This document shows, piece by piece, positions 9,236 to 17,245 of a stretch of 53,974 nucleotides of DNA. A model generated the notes under the pieces. The model worked only from the letters and a program-made list of their open reading frames with translations, made no database searches and was not told where the DNA came from. Location of the stretch: positions 1 through 53,974 of the forward strand of contig JAUHYE010000009.1 in assembly GCA_030426395.1 (NCBI GenBank), written 5' to 3'. This stretch comes from Phycisphaerae bacterium. GTDB lineage: Bacteria; Planctomycetota; Phycisphaerae; Phycisphaerales; UBA1924. Both the position numbers and the translations under genes were made by a program. Positions within the stretch are counted from its first letter, which is position 1. Each line of letters opens with the position of its first letter.

Positions 9236-10243
9236 TTACGCGGCCTTGCGGTCCTCGCCGCCGGTGGCTTCGAGGGCTCGGACGACCGACCAGAGCTCGT
9301 GGCTGAGGCTCTCGCGGCCGGCCTTCTTGAGGGCGGGGCCCAGGGCCTTGCAGATGGAGCCGAAGTACCAGACGGCGAAGTCTCGGCCGCCCTTGAAGAG
9401 GTTCCAGGCCTGTTCACCCGAGCTCTGGTAGCGTGCGAGGACGGCGCGGGCCGAGGCGACGGCGCCGCAGGTGGCGACGAGGAGGGCCGAGGGGTCGGCG
9501 ACCTCGACGAGCTTGGCGTGGACGTTGGAGGGCTTGCCGCTGGGGCTCATGGGCACGGTGAGCAGGAGCTCGGCGCGCTCGAGCAGGTCGACGGCGGGTT
9601 CGCCGAAGCGGACGCTGGCGTCCTCGCGGTCGACGCAGGGGGCCTTGGGGTCGATGGTGTCGAGCAGGCCGGCGGCGACGGCCTCGTCCTCACCACCGCC
9701 GTATTGGATGATGAGGGCGGCCGCTGCGAGGCGCTGGGCGGCGGCGGAAGATGCTTCCATGGAGGCAAACGCGCCGCCGTCGAGGCTGAGGACGGCCTGC
9801 ATGGCGGTGGCAAGGCCGACCTGGCCGCTCGTGGGCTTGGGCGCCTCGTGCTTGCGGGGCCTGGGCTCGTTGTTCTCGTGCCTGGGTTGGTCTTGCTTGT
9901 CTGGCCCCTGGTTGTCTTGCCCCTGATCTGGCATGCCGTCTTCCTCCTGCTGGCGTTGGTCGTGTTGCTGGGCTTCGGCGGGCTTGGTTTCGGCCTGCTG
10001 GGCCTGCTTGGGTTTGGCTTGGTCGGAGCCTGGGTTTTCCTTGGCGGCGTGCTTGGCTTCCTTGATGAGCACCTCGGCGTCGTCGAAGCTGTCGAGCTGG
10101 TAGGCGACCTCATCGAAGGACGCGGCCAGGAGGTCGCCCACGGTGGTGATGCCCTTGCGGTTCAGGCTCATGACCACGCTGGGCGTGGCGGATGGAAGAT
10201 GTGAGATGGGTGTGTCGCACACCGTTTGGGCTCCTGCGGGCAT
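9236..10243 (-). CDS. Degenerate HD-domain protein with N-terminal helix-hairpin-helix-like part
   Basis: Protein of 335 residues when started at 10243, where AAGGAG lies about 7 bases upstream; a longer reading to 10348 has no ribosome site. Residues ~26-60 (RKGITTVGDLLAASFDEV) look like the helix-hairpin-helix module that reads 'level' or oligomer state in other proteins. A glutamine/proline-rich linker of about 85 residues follows. The C-terminal ~170 residues follow the layout of the RelA/SpoT-type HD domain (repeated alanine helix, 'AAGLLDTID', 'VRFGEPAVDLLE', 'ALLVATCGAVASARAVL', 'WNLFKGGRDFAVWYFGSICKAL'). However, the metal-binding His and His-Asp are replaced by IQYG and LLDTID, so it is probably not a hydrolase. 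A regulatory or ligand-sensing role is inference. Confidence 0.6.
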   Translation of the reverse strand: MPAGAQTVCDTPISHLPSATPSVVMSLNRKGITTVGDLLAASFDEVAYQLDSFDDAEVLIKEAKHAAKENPGSDQAKPKQAQQAETKPAEAQQHDQRQQEEDGMPDQGQDNQGPDKQDQPRHENNEPRPRKHEAPKPTSGQVGLATAMQAVLSLDGGAFASMEASSAAAQRLAAAALIIQYGGGEDEAVAAGLLDTIDPKAPCVDREDASVRFGEPAVDLLERAELLLTVPMSPSGKPSNVHAKLVEVADPSALLVATCGAVASARAVLARYQSSGEQAWNLFKGGRDFAVWYFGSICKALGPALKKAGRESLSHELWSVVRALEATGGEDRKAA

Positions 10244-10409
10244 CCGGTTCTCTCCTTCGACTCCCCGTTCCGATGTCTTGATCATCGGATTGGGCGGGGA
10301 TCGGGAGCAGTGGTGGCGCCATGTGAACCTTCGCGTGCGCACGCGCAACCGGCCCGCACGGATCGATCGGTGCAGTTTTCCCGGACGGGCGTCCTATATC
10401 GCGTGGGCG

Positions 10410-11414
10410 TTAGAGCTTGCCGGCGTAGACCGAGAACGACTCGCGGAAGGGCATGGGGTCGCGGTCGAAGTAGGCGTCCACCTTTTCGAGGGATGAGGTG
10501 GAGTCCTGGGCGCCCATGGTGGCCATCCCCTGATCGAAGGGGAGGAGATTGCCCAGGCCCACGAACTGGGCGGCCTTGGCCTTCATGCCGGCGATGTCGG
10601 AGGGTGCCCAGAGGGGGTGCACGCCCTTCTTGGCGTGGGGGACGTGGTCGTGCACGTATTCCAGCATGGCGGGCCAGGTGAGACGCTCGGAGCCGACGAG
10701 GTTGAAGATCTCGCCGATGGTCTGGGGGCGTTCGAGGGCGTCGGCGAAGTAGTTGGCGACGTCGGTGACGACGATGGGCTGGACCTCGGGGTCGACGTAG
10801 GTGACGCCGCCGAGGGGGACGCTCTGCTCGGTCTCGGGGCGGCGGAAGTAGGGCATGCCGATCCAGGGTGCGATCTCGCCGCGGCTCCACTGGGCCATCA
10901 TCTGGGTGAACTCGCCGCCGGGTCCGTGGATGAGCGAGGGGCGGAAGATGGTCCAATCGAGGTCGCTGGCGCGGACGATGCCTTCGGCCTTGAACTTGGT
11001 CTTCTGGTAGTCGGTGCGGGCCTCGTCGTCGACGCCCAGTGCGGACATGTGGAGGTAGCGATGGACGCCGGCGCGCTTGCAGGCGTTGACCACGCTTCGG
11101 GTGGCCTCGACGTGGAGGGTCTCGAAGCGTTTGCCCTTGCTCTCGCGGATGATGCCGACGAGGTGGATGGCGGCGTCGCAGCCTCGGAGCAGTTCGTTCA
11201 GGGCGTCGGGGTCGTTGACGTCGCCCACGACGACGGTGGCGGCCTCGCGGTCGCGGAGGTCGGCGATGTCCCGCTTGGTGTGGCTCAGGGCCCGGACGGC
11301 GTAGCCGCGGTCGAGCAGGGTCCGCACGACGTGCCCGCCGACGAATCCGGTGGCGCCGGTGACGGCGATGGTGCCGCGGTCCTGGGTGGGGCTGCCGTTG
11401 GTGCTGTGGTCCAT
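10410..11414 (-). CDS. NAD(P)-binding epimerase-like protein (NDUFA9/NmrA type)
   Basis: Protein of 334 residues of the extended/atypical short-chain dehydrogenase group. The Rossmann motif TGATGFVGGHVV lies at about residues 20-31. It is followed by GDVNDPDAL, 'AAIHLVGIIRES', 'SALGVDDEARTDYQKTKFKAE' with a Tyr-x-x-x-Lys pair, and 'FRPSLIHGPGGEFTQMM'. This pattern resembles the complex I NDUFA9-like and NmrA-like proteins, which bind NAD(P)H as sensors or act in quinone or lipid metabolism. The start at 11414 is preferred over 11432 because GGAG lies about 10 bases upstream of it. The gene is divergent from the ABC ATPase, with 72 bases between starts that must hold both promoters. Substrate unknown. 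Confidence 0.75.
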   Translation of the reverse strand: MDHSTNGSPTQDRGTIAVTGATGFVGGHVVRTLLDRGYAVRALSHTKRDIADLRDREAATVVVGDVNDPDALNELLRGCDAAIHLVGIIRESKGKRFETLHVEATRSVVNACKRAGVHRYLHMSALGVDDEARTDYQKTKFKAEGIVRASDLDWTIFRPSLIHGPGGEFTQMMAQWSRGEIAPWIGMPYFRRPETEQSVPLGGVTYVDPEVQPIVVTDVANYFADALERPQTIGEIFNLVGSERLTWPAMLEYVHDHVPHAKKGVHPLWAPSDIAGMKAKAAQFVGLGNLLPFDQGMATMGAQDSTSSLEKVDAYFDRDPMPFRESFSVYAGKL

Positions 11415-11486
11415 CGCTGGCGGTCTCCGCATGAACAAAGTGTGAATATCTGGTCGGGGCGAGCCAAGGGCCACTAGCGTAGGGGC

Positions 11487-12308
11487 GTGCCGCTGGAGAA
11501 GGTCGTGACAAAATGCCTGAGCGTGGAGGGGCTGACGCACCGTTACCCCGGGCAGTCGCGTGGGTTGGGGCCGGTGGATCTGGAAATGTCGCCGGGGTCG
11601 ATCGTGGCGCTGGTGGGGCCCAATGGGGCGGGTAAGTCGACGCTGCTTCGGCTGGTGGCGGGGGTGCTTGACGCCCATGCCGGCTCGGTGCGGCTTGGGG
11701 GGCGGTCGATCGGCACGTTGCGTGAGGGGGAGCGGGCGCGGCTGCTGGCGCTCTCGCCGCAGCGGGCGAGCCTGGCGTTCGCGTTTACGGTGCGGGAGTA
11801 CGTGGGCTTCGGGGCGTACGCGGCGGGGCGGCGTGGCGGTGGTGAGGCGGTGGAGTGGGCGATCGAGCGGTTGGAGCTGGGGGAGCACGTGGACAGCCCG
11901 ATGCCGAAGCTGAGCGTGGGGCAGCAGCAGCGGGCGACGATCGCGCGGGCGCTCGCGCAGCTTGGGACTGGCGATTTGGCGGGGAAGGTGCTGCTGGCCG
12001 ACGAGCCGGCGAGCTCGCTGGACATCCGGCACGCGGGTCGGTTGATCGCGACGCTGCGCGAGCTTGCGGGGCGGGGGCTGTCGGTGGTGGTGGCGGCGCA
12101 CGACCTGCCGTGGGCGGCGGCGGTGGCGGATCGGGGGCTGGCGATCACGGATCAGGGCGAGGCGGTCATGCTCGATCGTGCGGGTCTGAGCGATCCGGAC
12201 ACGTTGGAGCGTGTATTCGGGGCGGCGTTCGAGCGACTGGCCAGCAGCGATGGGGGGCGTGTGGTGGCGCTGCCGCGGCTTGGTGCGTCTCGGGATGTGG
12301 GTGCGTAG
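11487..12308 (+). CDS. ABC transporter ATP-binding protein (FecE/BtuD-like), orphan
   Basis: Protein of 273 residues, a single ABC ATPase domain. Walker A is GPNGAGKS (44-51), the signature motif LSVGQQQR (142-149), Walker B VLLADEP (168-174) and the H-loop VAAHD. The Q-loop region 'LALSPQRASLAFAFTVREYVGFG' and overall spacing resemble the iron-siderophore/cobalamin importer subgroup. That subgroup normally works with a BtuC-type permease and a binding protein. Neither is encoded nearby, so the partner must be elsewhere or the subunit has another task. The start is GTG at 11487 with a weak GGGG upstream. The short glutamine/arginine-rich membrane protein follows after 9 bases and may be co-transcribed. 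Confidence 0.8.
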   Translation: MPLEKVVTKCLSVEGLTHRYPGQSRGLGPVDLEMSPGSIVALVGPNGAGKSTLLRLVAGVLDAHAGSVRLGGRSIGTLREGERARLLALSPQRASLAFAFTVREYVGFGAYAAGRRGGGEAVEWAIERLELGEHVDSPMPKLSVGQQQRATIARALAQLGTGDLAGKVLLADEPASSLDIRHAGRLIATLRELAGRGLSVVVAAHDLPWAAAVADRGLAITDQGEAVMLDRAGLSDPDTLERVFGAAFERLASSDGGRVVALPRLGASRDVGA

Positions 12309-12317
12309 GCTTTGAGC

Positions 12318-13112
12318 ATGGCCATCTGGCAGTGGATCCAGAACAACATCCAGATCCTGTTTCCGATCGTGTTCTTCGGGCTGTCCGGTCTCGGCTGGGT
12401 GCTGAAGAAGGCCCAAGAGCACAACGAGAAGAAACGCGTCGAGGACGCGCGCAAGCGGGCGCGGCTCGAGGCGCTGCGGACGGGGCGGTTCGATGGGCAG
12501 CAGCAGGCGCCTCAGCAGGCAACTGCGGCCCAGGCGGAAGCGCCTCGGAAATCGCTGGAGGATCTGGCGCGTCGGCGTCAGGAGGGCCAGCAGCAGCGCA
12601 CGGCGGCGCAGCGGACTGAACTGGAAGAGCAGTTGCGTCGGCGGCGTGCGGCGATCGAGGCCCAGCGGCAGCGTCAGCAGCAGCGTCAGCCGGCGCCACC
12701 GCGCGTGCCCGCCGAGCGGCCCGGGCACAGGCCGGGGCCGGGCGGCGCCTCGCGGCCGGCCCAGCAAGCGCCTCAACAGATTGGGCGGCAGCAGGCGCAG
12801 CGTCCGCAGCAGAGGCCGCCGCAGCGTCAGCAGGTGAGCCCGCCGCAGACGCCAAGACGGACGGGCGAGCGTCGGCCGGTGTCGCCTTTGCCGACGATGC
12901 AGCCGATCCAGCAGACGGTGATCGAGGACGTCATCGAGGCCAAGCGGGCTCGGGAAGATCGGCCCTTGGAGGCCCCGATCCCGGTGGCGGGCGTGGGGCG
13001 GCGATCGGCACCGATCACGGCCCGTGGGATCGATCTGAGGCAGGCGGTGATCATGCGCGAGATCTTCGACCGGCCGGTGGCGATGCGCGACCCGATCGAT
13101 CCGGGTTGGTAG
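12318..13112 (+). CDS. Single-span membrane protein with Q/R/P-rich region
   Basis: Protein of 264 residues, not recognised. One membrane helix near the N-terminus (about residues 11-30, ILFPIVFFGLSGLGWVL) is followed by a strongly basic stretch (KKAQEHNEKKRVEDARKRARLE). About 150 residues of low-complexity sequence come next, very rich in Gln, Arg, Pro and Ala. The C-terminal ~45 residues return to normal composition (IEDVIEAKRARED, DLRQAVIMREIFDRPVAMRD), and their helical, patterned look suggests a functional end. The protein likely sits with its long tail in the cytoplasm. ATG 12318 is preferred over TTG 12312. It lies between the ABC ATPase and a lipoprotein. The CAG-rich codon runs invite slippage-driven length variation. 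Confidence 0.65.
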   Translation: MAIWQWIQNNIQILFPIVFFGLSGLGWVLKKAQEHNEKKRVEDARKRARLEALRTGRFDGQQQAPQQATAAQAEAPRKSLEDLARRRQEGQQQRTAAQRTELEEQLRRRRAAIEAQRQRQQQRQPAPPRVPAERPGHRPGPGGASRPAQQAPQQIGRQQAQRPQQRPPQRQQVSPPQTPRRTGERRPVSPLPTMQPIQQTVIEDVIEAKRAREDRPLEAPIPVAGVGRRSAPITARGIDLRQAVIMREIFDRPVAMRDPIDPGW

Positions 13113-13165
13113 TCCGTTTACCGGAAGCTTCTGGTTGGGCCCGGCCGGGGCTGATAGCATGGGCG

Positions 13166-13960
13166 ATGCGTGGTTTGCTGCTCATGCTCGTGCCGGTTTC
13201 GTTGCTGCTGGGTGGCTGCAGCGGGTCGAACGTGCACTTCGGCGAGGACAGCATCGTCACGGACTTGTTCAGCAATGCGCCGGAGAACCCGGCGGAGCTG
13301 GCGCGTGATCCGTACGACCCCGATGCGCGGTATCGCGGCACGGTGCAACTGACGCTGCGGTTGCTCGAGCCGGACGATCGCATCCTGGACATCTTCCGAG
13401 ACAATCTGAACGACGAGTACGCGTCGGTGCGGGCTGCCGCGGCGCGGGGTTTGGCGACGCACGGCGTGGCGGCGGATGGTGTGTTGCTGGCGGCGGCGCT
13501 GGATGACCCAGAGGCGCTGGTGCGAAGGACGGCGGCGCTGGGGTTGCAGCGCATCCACGAGCCGAGCGCGACGAAGCGGCTGCTGGAGTTGATCGATCCG
13601 GAGAACGAGCCCGATCAGAACGTGCGCGTGGAGGCTGCGATCGCGCTGGGGCAATACCCGCAGAGCGACGTGGTGACGGGGCTGCTGACCTCGCTGCGGT
13701 CCGATACCGAGCAGAGCCTGGCGGTGCACGCGGCGGTGGTGCGATCGCTTGAGCTCTTGACCGGGCAGGACTTCGGGCTGGACTTCCTGGCGTGGCAGCG
13801 GTGGATCGACGAGAACAGCGCGTGGTTCGCGGACCAGCAGGCGTACACCTATCCGGTCTTTAGCAGGTCTCGGGCGTGGTGGGAATATCTGCCTCTGATA
13901 CCCTTGCCGCCCAACGAGGTGAGTTCGACGCCGATTGGGTTGACCCGAACGCCCCGGTAG
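13166..13960 (+). CDS. HEAT-repeat lipoprotein
   Basis: Protein of 264 residues with a lipoprotein signal peptide: MRGLLLMLVPVSLLLGGC, lipobox L-G-G-C with Cys18. The mature part contains HEAT/PBS-lyase-type helical repeats (e.g. 'DEYASVRAAAARGLATHG', 'DPEALVRRTAALGLQRIHE', 'DQNVRVEAAIALGQYPQ', 'LAVHAAVVRSLELLTG'), then a tryptophan-rich tail (WQRWIDENSAWFADQQAY, AWWEYLPLIPLPP). HEAT repeats form protein-binding solenoids, so a scaffold role at the inner face of the outer membrane or in the periplasm is likely. The partner is unknown. ATG 13166 is chosen because it gives a proper signal peptide; upstream in-frame codons do not. Confidence 0.75.
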   Translation: MRGLLLMLVPVSLLLGGCSGSNVHFGEDSIVTDLFSNAPENPAELARDPYDPDARYRGTVQLTLRLLEPDDRILDIFRDNLNDEYASVRAAAARGLATHGVAADGVLLAAALDDPEALVRRTAALGLQRIHEPSATKRLLELIDPENEPDQNVRVEAAIALGQYPQSDVVTGLLTSLRSDTEQSLAVHAAVVRSLELLTGQDFGLDFLAWQRWIDENSAWFADQQAYTYPVFSRSRAWWEYLPLIPLPPNEVSSTPIGLTRTPR

Positions 13961-14006
13961 GGCCGATGAGTTGTGCATCCCGAGCCCCTGTGTACCGGAG
14001 CCTGTA

Positions 14007-14972
14007 TTGGACGCGATTGTCGCCCGCCAGCACCAACCCGTTCTGAGTGAATCTTCGGTGCCGACATGTGGCGCCGGGCAGGCGCTGGTGCGCGTGCGGC
14101 TGGCGGGGGACGTGCCGGCGTGGGTGAGCGGTGCGGCGGCTGGCGCCCCCGATGGGGCGGTGCTGGGGCGCGATGTTGTTGGCGTGGTGAGCGAGGTGGC
14201 GGGCGATGCGCCCAGTGGCGTGCGCGAGCGGCTGCGCAAAGCGCGGGTGGTGTGCTCGCCCATGGTGGCGTGCGGCACCTGCGACATGTGCAAGGCGGGG
14301 GTGAGCCAGCATTGTCGCGAGGGGGGCATGCTGGGCAGTGCGGGCGTGCCGGGCAGTATGGCCGAGACGATCGCGGTTCCTTGGCGGAATCTGGCGCTGG
14401 TGCCCGAGGGGTTGGCCGACGAGGCCGCGATTCTTGCGGGACCGTTGTCTCGCGCGGTGCATGCGGCGCGGATGATCCGGATGGAGGGCAAGGTGTTCGT
14501 GACCGTGCTTGGTGACAACCTTGCGTCGTTGCTGGCGGTTCAGGCGATCGCGAAGCTCAACGCGACGGTTCGGTTGTTGGGGTGGCAGCCCGAGGCGTTT
14601 GGCCGTGCGGAGAAGTGGGGCGTGCAGCACCGGCACGCGAGCGAGGTGGGGCGGCGGCGGGATCAGACGGTGGTGGTGGATTGCGTGGGCAGCGAGGCGT
14701 CGATGGACCTGGCGCTGGGGATGCTGCGGCCGCGGGGGACGTTCATCTTGGCGGCCGACCCGCAGCGGGGGGCGTCGGTGGACCTGACGCCGGTGGTGCG
14801 CGGCGAACTCGAGGTGATCGGGGCGAGCTTCGGGGCCGTGGCCGATGCGCTGCCGATGCTGGCGTCGGGGGATGTGGAGACGACGGGGTTGGTGGAGGTG
14901 CGGACGCGGCCCAGCGAGGCCCCGAGGCTGCTTTCTCGGCCCGAATTGCTGTACGTCGCGGTCGAGTTCTAG
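14007..14972 (+). CDS. Zinc alcohol-dehydrogenase-like (MDR) protein, degenerate active site
   Basis: Protein of 321 residues of the medium-chain dehydrogenase/reductase fold. The TTG at 14007 is chosen because GGAG lies six bases before it and the product begins like MDR proteins (MDAIVARQHQPVL). The structural zinc lobe is intact: Cys89, Cys92, Cys95 and Cys103 in CGTCDMCKAGVSQHC. The usual catalytic-zinc residues are not. The conserved GHE is GRD ('LGRDVVGVV') and no Cys occupies the N-terminal ligand place. The dinucleotide motif GxGxxG reads GDNLAS. It may therefore bind a different ligand or have little dehydrogenase activity. It could still be a reductase of a non-zinc MDR branch. It is followed at 9 bases by a small membrane protein. 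Confidence 0.7.
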   Translation: MDAIVARQHQPVLSESSVPTCGAGQALVRVRLAGDVPAWVSGAAAGAPDGAVLGRDVVGVVSEVAGDAPSGVRERLRKARVVCSPMVACGTCDMCKAGVSQHCREGGMLGSAGVPGSMAETIAVPWRNLALVPEGLADEAAILAGPLSRAVHAARMIRMEGKVFVTVLGDNLASLLAVQAIAKLNATVRLLGWQPEAFGRAEKWGVQHRHASEVGRRRDQTVVVDCVGSEASMDLALGMLRPRGTFILAADPQRGASVDLTPVVRGELEVIGASFGAVADALPMLASGDVETTGLVEVRTRPSEAPRLLSRPELLYVAVEF

Positions 14973-14981
14973 GATCTGGGC

Positions 14982-15257
14982 ATGGACGCCGTGCCTGTTC
15001 GCAAGCCGCTGGAGCCGCATGAACCTGTGCCGACGACGCCGGGGCGGATCGCGTTGTTGTTCGCGTGCGCTGGGTTGATGACGTTTGGGTTGCTCAGCCC
15101 GATCGCCTTGCTGGTGTCGATCATCGCGGTGGTGCGCAAGCCGGACTGGTTTGGGGCTGTGGCGCTGGTGCTGAGCGGCGCGGCGGTGGCCGCGCTGGTG
15201 GACGTGATCTTCTTTGGCGGCTTCCTGCTGCTGTTGATTTACAGCGTGTTCGCTTAG
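14982..15257 (+). CDS. Small integral membrane protein
   Basis: Protein of 91 residues, not recognised. A proline-rich cytoplasmic start (VRKPLEPHEPVPTTPGR) is followed by three hydrophobic segments: about residues 22-49 (possibly broken by LLSPIA), 58-74 and 75-91. The segments are separated by 'VVRKPDWFG'. It starts 9 bases after the MDR gene and its stop overlaps that of uppP on the opposite strand by four bases (TTAG). The layout, with small residues and glycine in the helices, resembles DUF4190-like two- or three-span proteins, but I would not assign a function. Confidence 0.65.
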   Translation: MDAVPVRKPLEPHEPVPTTPGRIALLFACAGLMTFGLLSPIALLVSIIAVVRKPDWFGAVALVLSGAAVAALVDVIFFGGFLLLLIYSVFA

Positions 15258-16129
15258 GCGGCTTCGGGGACGAAGGCGATCCAGCCGGCGAGCAGGGCGC
15301 CGAGCAACACGGCGGTGAGCGCGAGGCGGTACCAGCCAAAGGGCGCGAGGCCGTGCTTGTTGAGGAAGCCGACGAGCCACTTGACGGCGAGCATGGCGGA
15401 GATGGTCGAGACGACCATGCCGACGACGACGGCTGGCCAGCCGATGACGTCGAACATCGACGCTTCCCCCTCGTCGCGCATGAAGTCTTTCAGCAGCGTG
15501 AGGACGCAAGCGCCGCCGAGGGTTGGCAGGCCGAGCAGGAAGCTGAATTCGGCGGCGTCCCTGGGTTTGAGGCCCACGAGCACGCCGCCGGTGATGGTCA
15601 TCATGGAGCGGCTGGTGCCCGGGACCATGGCGACGCATTGGAGCAGGCCGATGATGAATGCCTGGAGTGGTTTGAGTTGCTCGATGGACATGCCGGCCTC
15701 GGCCTTTCGGCGCGGCGCGACGATTGCTTTGTCGACGGCGATCATGTAGAGGCCGCCCAAGGCGAGCATGGTGAGGACGACACTCGCGGTGAAGAGGTGC
15801 TCTTCGATGAGGTCGTTGAACGCAAGACCCAGCACGGCGGCGGGGATGAAGGCGACAACGATGTTGACCGCCAGACGCAGGCCGATTTGGTCGTTGCCGA
15901 GCAAGCCCTGGAGCATCTGCCAGACGCGTTGGCGGTAGAGGCCGAGCACCGCGAGGATGGCGCCGCCCTGGATGACGATGTTGAAGGCGCTGACGGCCTT
16001 GTGGCCCTCGGGGGTGTCGCTCAGACCCATGAGGCCCGAGGCGAGGATGAGGTGGCCAGTGGAGCTCACCGGGAGGTACTCGGTGATGCCCTCGACGATG
16101 CCGAGCACGATGGCTTGCCAGAGTTCCAA
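15254..16129 (-). CDS. uppP: Undecaprenyl-diphosphatase
   Basis: Integral membrane protein of about 291 residues that dephosphorylates undecaprenyl pyrophosphate, recycling the lipid carrier for peptidoglycan and other surface glycans. The two family motifs are present: EGITEYLPVSSTGH (about 13-26) and VAMVPGTSRSMMTI. There are about eight hydrophobic segments. An open frame continues upstream to 16222, but TTG 16129 gives the normal family N-terminus (MELWQAIVLGIVEG). Upstream residues look unlike any UppP. The gene is divergent from the SpoU methyltransferase. A PF02673-family assignment is clear. Confidence 0.93.
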   Translation of the reverse strand: MELWQAIVLGIVEGITEYLPVSSTGHLILASGLMGLSDTPEGHKAVSAFNIVIQGGAILAVLGLYRQRVWQMLQGLLGNDQIGLRLAVNIVVAFIPAAVLGLAFNDLIEEHLFTASVVLTMLALGGLYMIAVDKAIVAPRRKAEAGMSIEQLKPLQAFIIGLLQCVAMVPGTSRSMMTITGGVLVGLKPRDAAEFSFLLGLPTLGGACVLTLLKDFMRDEGEASMFDVIGWPAVVVGMVVSTISAMLAVKWLVGFLNKHGLAPFGWYRLALTAVLLGALLAGWIAFVPEAA

Positions 16130-16242
16130 GTGCTCGAGTCTCCGTTGGGCTGGGCTGGGAAACGTCCGATACGCCCGGACAGCCCGAGCGTTCGTGGGCG
16201 GGCAGATTAGCCATCGGGCCATCGTGGGCGCATGATGAGTGC

Positions 16243-17097
16243 ATGACGACCGCGGCCGGCCCGCAATTCGTGCATGTCGAAGACCTCTCGCACCCGGGGC
16301 TCGAGCCCTATCGCGACCAGAAGGACGCGTGGCTGCGGGTGCAGCGGGAAGGCGGCACCGGGCTTGGCGGGTTGTTCCTGGCCGAGGGCGAGATCGTGGC
16401 GCGCGAGTTGTTCGCGTCTCGGTTTAGAGTTCGTTCGGTATTGGTCACGCCGACTCGGCTGCTGTCGATGCGGGACGCGATCGAGGCGTTGCCGGCCGGG
16501 ACGCCGGTGTATGTGGCCGAGCGGGGGGTGGCCGAGGGGATCGTGGGATTCGACATGCACCGGGGCGTGCTGGCGCTGGGGGAGCGGGGGGAGGAGCCGT
16601 CGCTGGCGTCGGTGGTGGAGGGGGCCCGGTGCCTGCTGGTGCTCGAGGGGCTGAGCAACCACGACAACGTGGGGTCGCTGTACCGCAGTTTGTCGGCTTT
16701 GGGGCCGGCAGGGTCGGCAGTGGTGCTTGGGCCGGGGTGTGCGGACCCGTTCTACCGCAAGAGCCTGCGGGTGTCGATGGGTCACGTGCTTCGGCTGCCG
16801 ACGGCTTGGGCTCGGGATTGGCCCGGGGACCTGCGGGTCATCGAGGAGGCGGGGTTTCGCACCGTGGCGTTGACGCCGGAAGCGGGGGCGGTTTCGTTGC
16901 GGGAGGTTGGGTCGCGGTGCCCGCCGGAGCGTCTGGCGTTGATGGTGGGGGCGGAAGGGCCGGGATTAACCGAGGCTGCGATGTCGGCGGCGACGGTGCG
17001 TGTGCGCATCCCGATGAACGAGGGCGTTGATTCGCTGAATGTTGGGGTGGCGGCAGCGGTCGCGTTGGCTGGGCTGTGCGTGCCTGGCGGGGTCTGA
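16243..17097 (+). CDS. SpoU/TrmH-family RNA 2'-O-methyltransferase
   Basis: Protein of 284 residues with the SPOUT knotted fold that methylates ribose 2'-OH in rRNA or tRNA using S-adenosylmethionine. An N-terminal ~110 residues (substrate-binding, L30e-like: 'LFLAEGEIVARELFAS', 'VRSVLVTPTRLLSM') precede the catalytic domain. That domain shows motif 1 EGLSNHDNVGSLYR, 'YRKSLRVSMGHVLRLP', motif 2 MVGAEGPGLTEAAM and motif 3 VRIPMNEGVDSLNVGVAAAVAL. The tRNA/rRNA target cannot be told from sequence; close relatives are annotated RlmB-like or TrmH-like. ATG 16243 is used. It stands alone between uppP (divergent) and the thioredoxin-fold protein. Confidence 0.88.
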   Translation: MTTAAGPQFVHVEDLSHPGLEPYRDQKDAWLRVQREGGTGLGGLFLAEGEIVARELFASRFRVRSVLVTPTRLLSMRDAIEALPAGTPVYVAERGVAEGIVGFDMHRGVLALGERGEEPSLASVVEGARCLLVLEGLSNHDNVGSLYRSLSALGPAGSAVVLGPGCADPFYRKSLRVSMGHVLRLPTAWARDWPGDLRVIEEAGFRTVALTPEAGAVSLREVGSRCPPERLALMVGAEGPGLTEAAMSAATVRVRIPMNEGVDSLNVGVAAAVALAGLCVPGGV

Positions 17098-17245
17098 GGG
17101 GAACATTTCGGCGTGGGATGCGTCTCTATGAGTAATCGGCAACGATGCGTGTTCGGGCGTGGTATCCTGACCTGACGGGATGCGTGGTCGGCCACGATCA
17201 GAATGCAAACACAGACCCGAATTGGGAAGCAGAGGTCAATTCATC

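Noticed and set aside
11415..13160. Upstream continuation of the epimerase frame to 13160
   Set aside because: The extra ~580 residues are Arg/Pro/His-rich and lie opposite the ABC and Q-rich genes. The Rossmann protein begins at 11414 with a ribosome site.
16130..16222. Longer N-terminus for UppP
   Set aside because: Upstream residues do not match the family; TTG 16129 gives the normal beginning.
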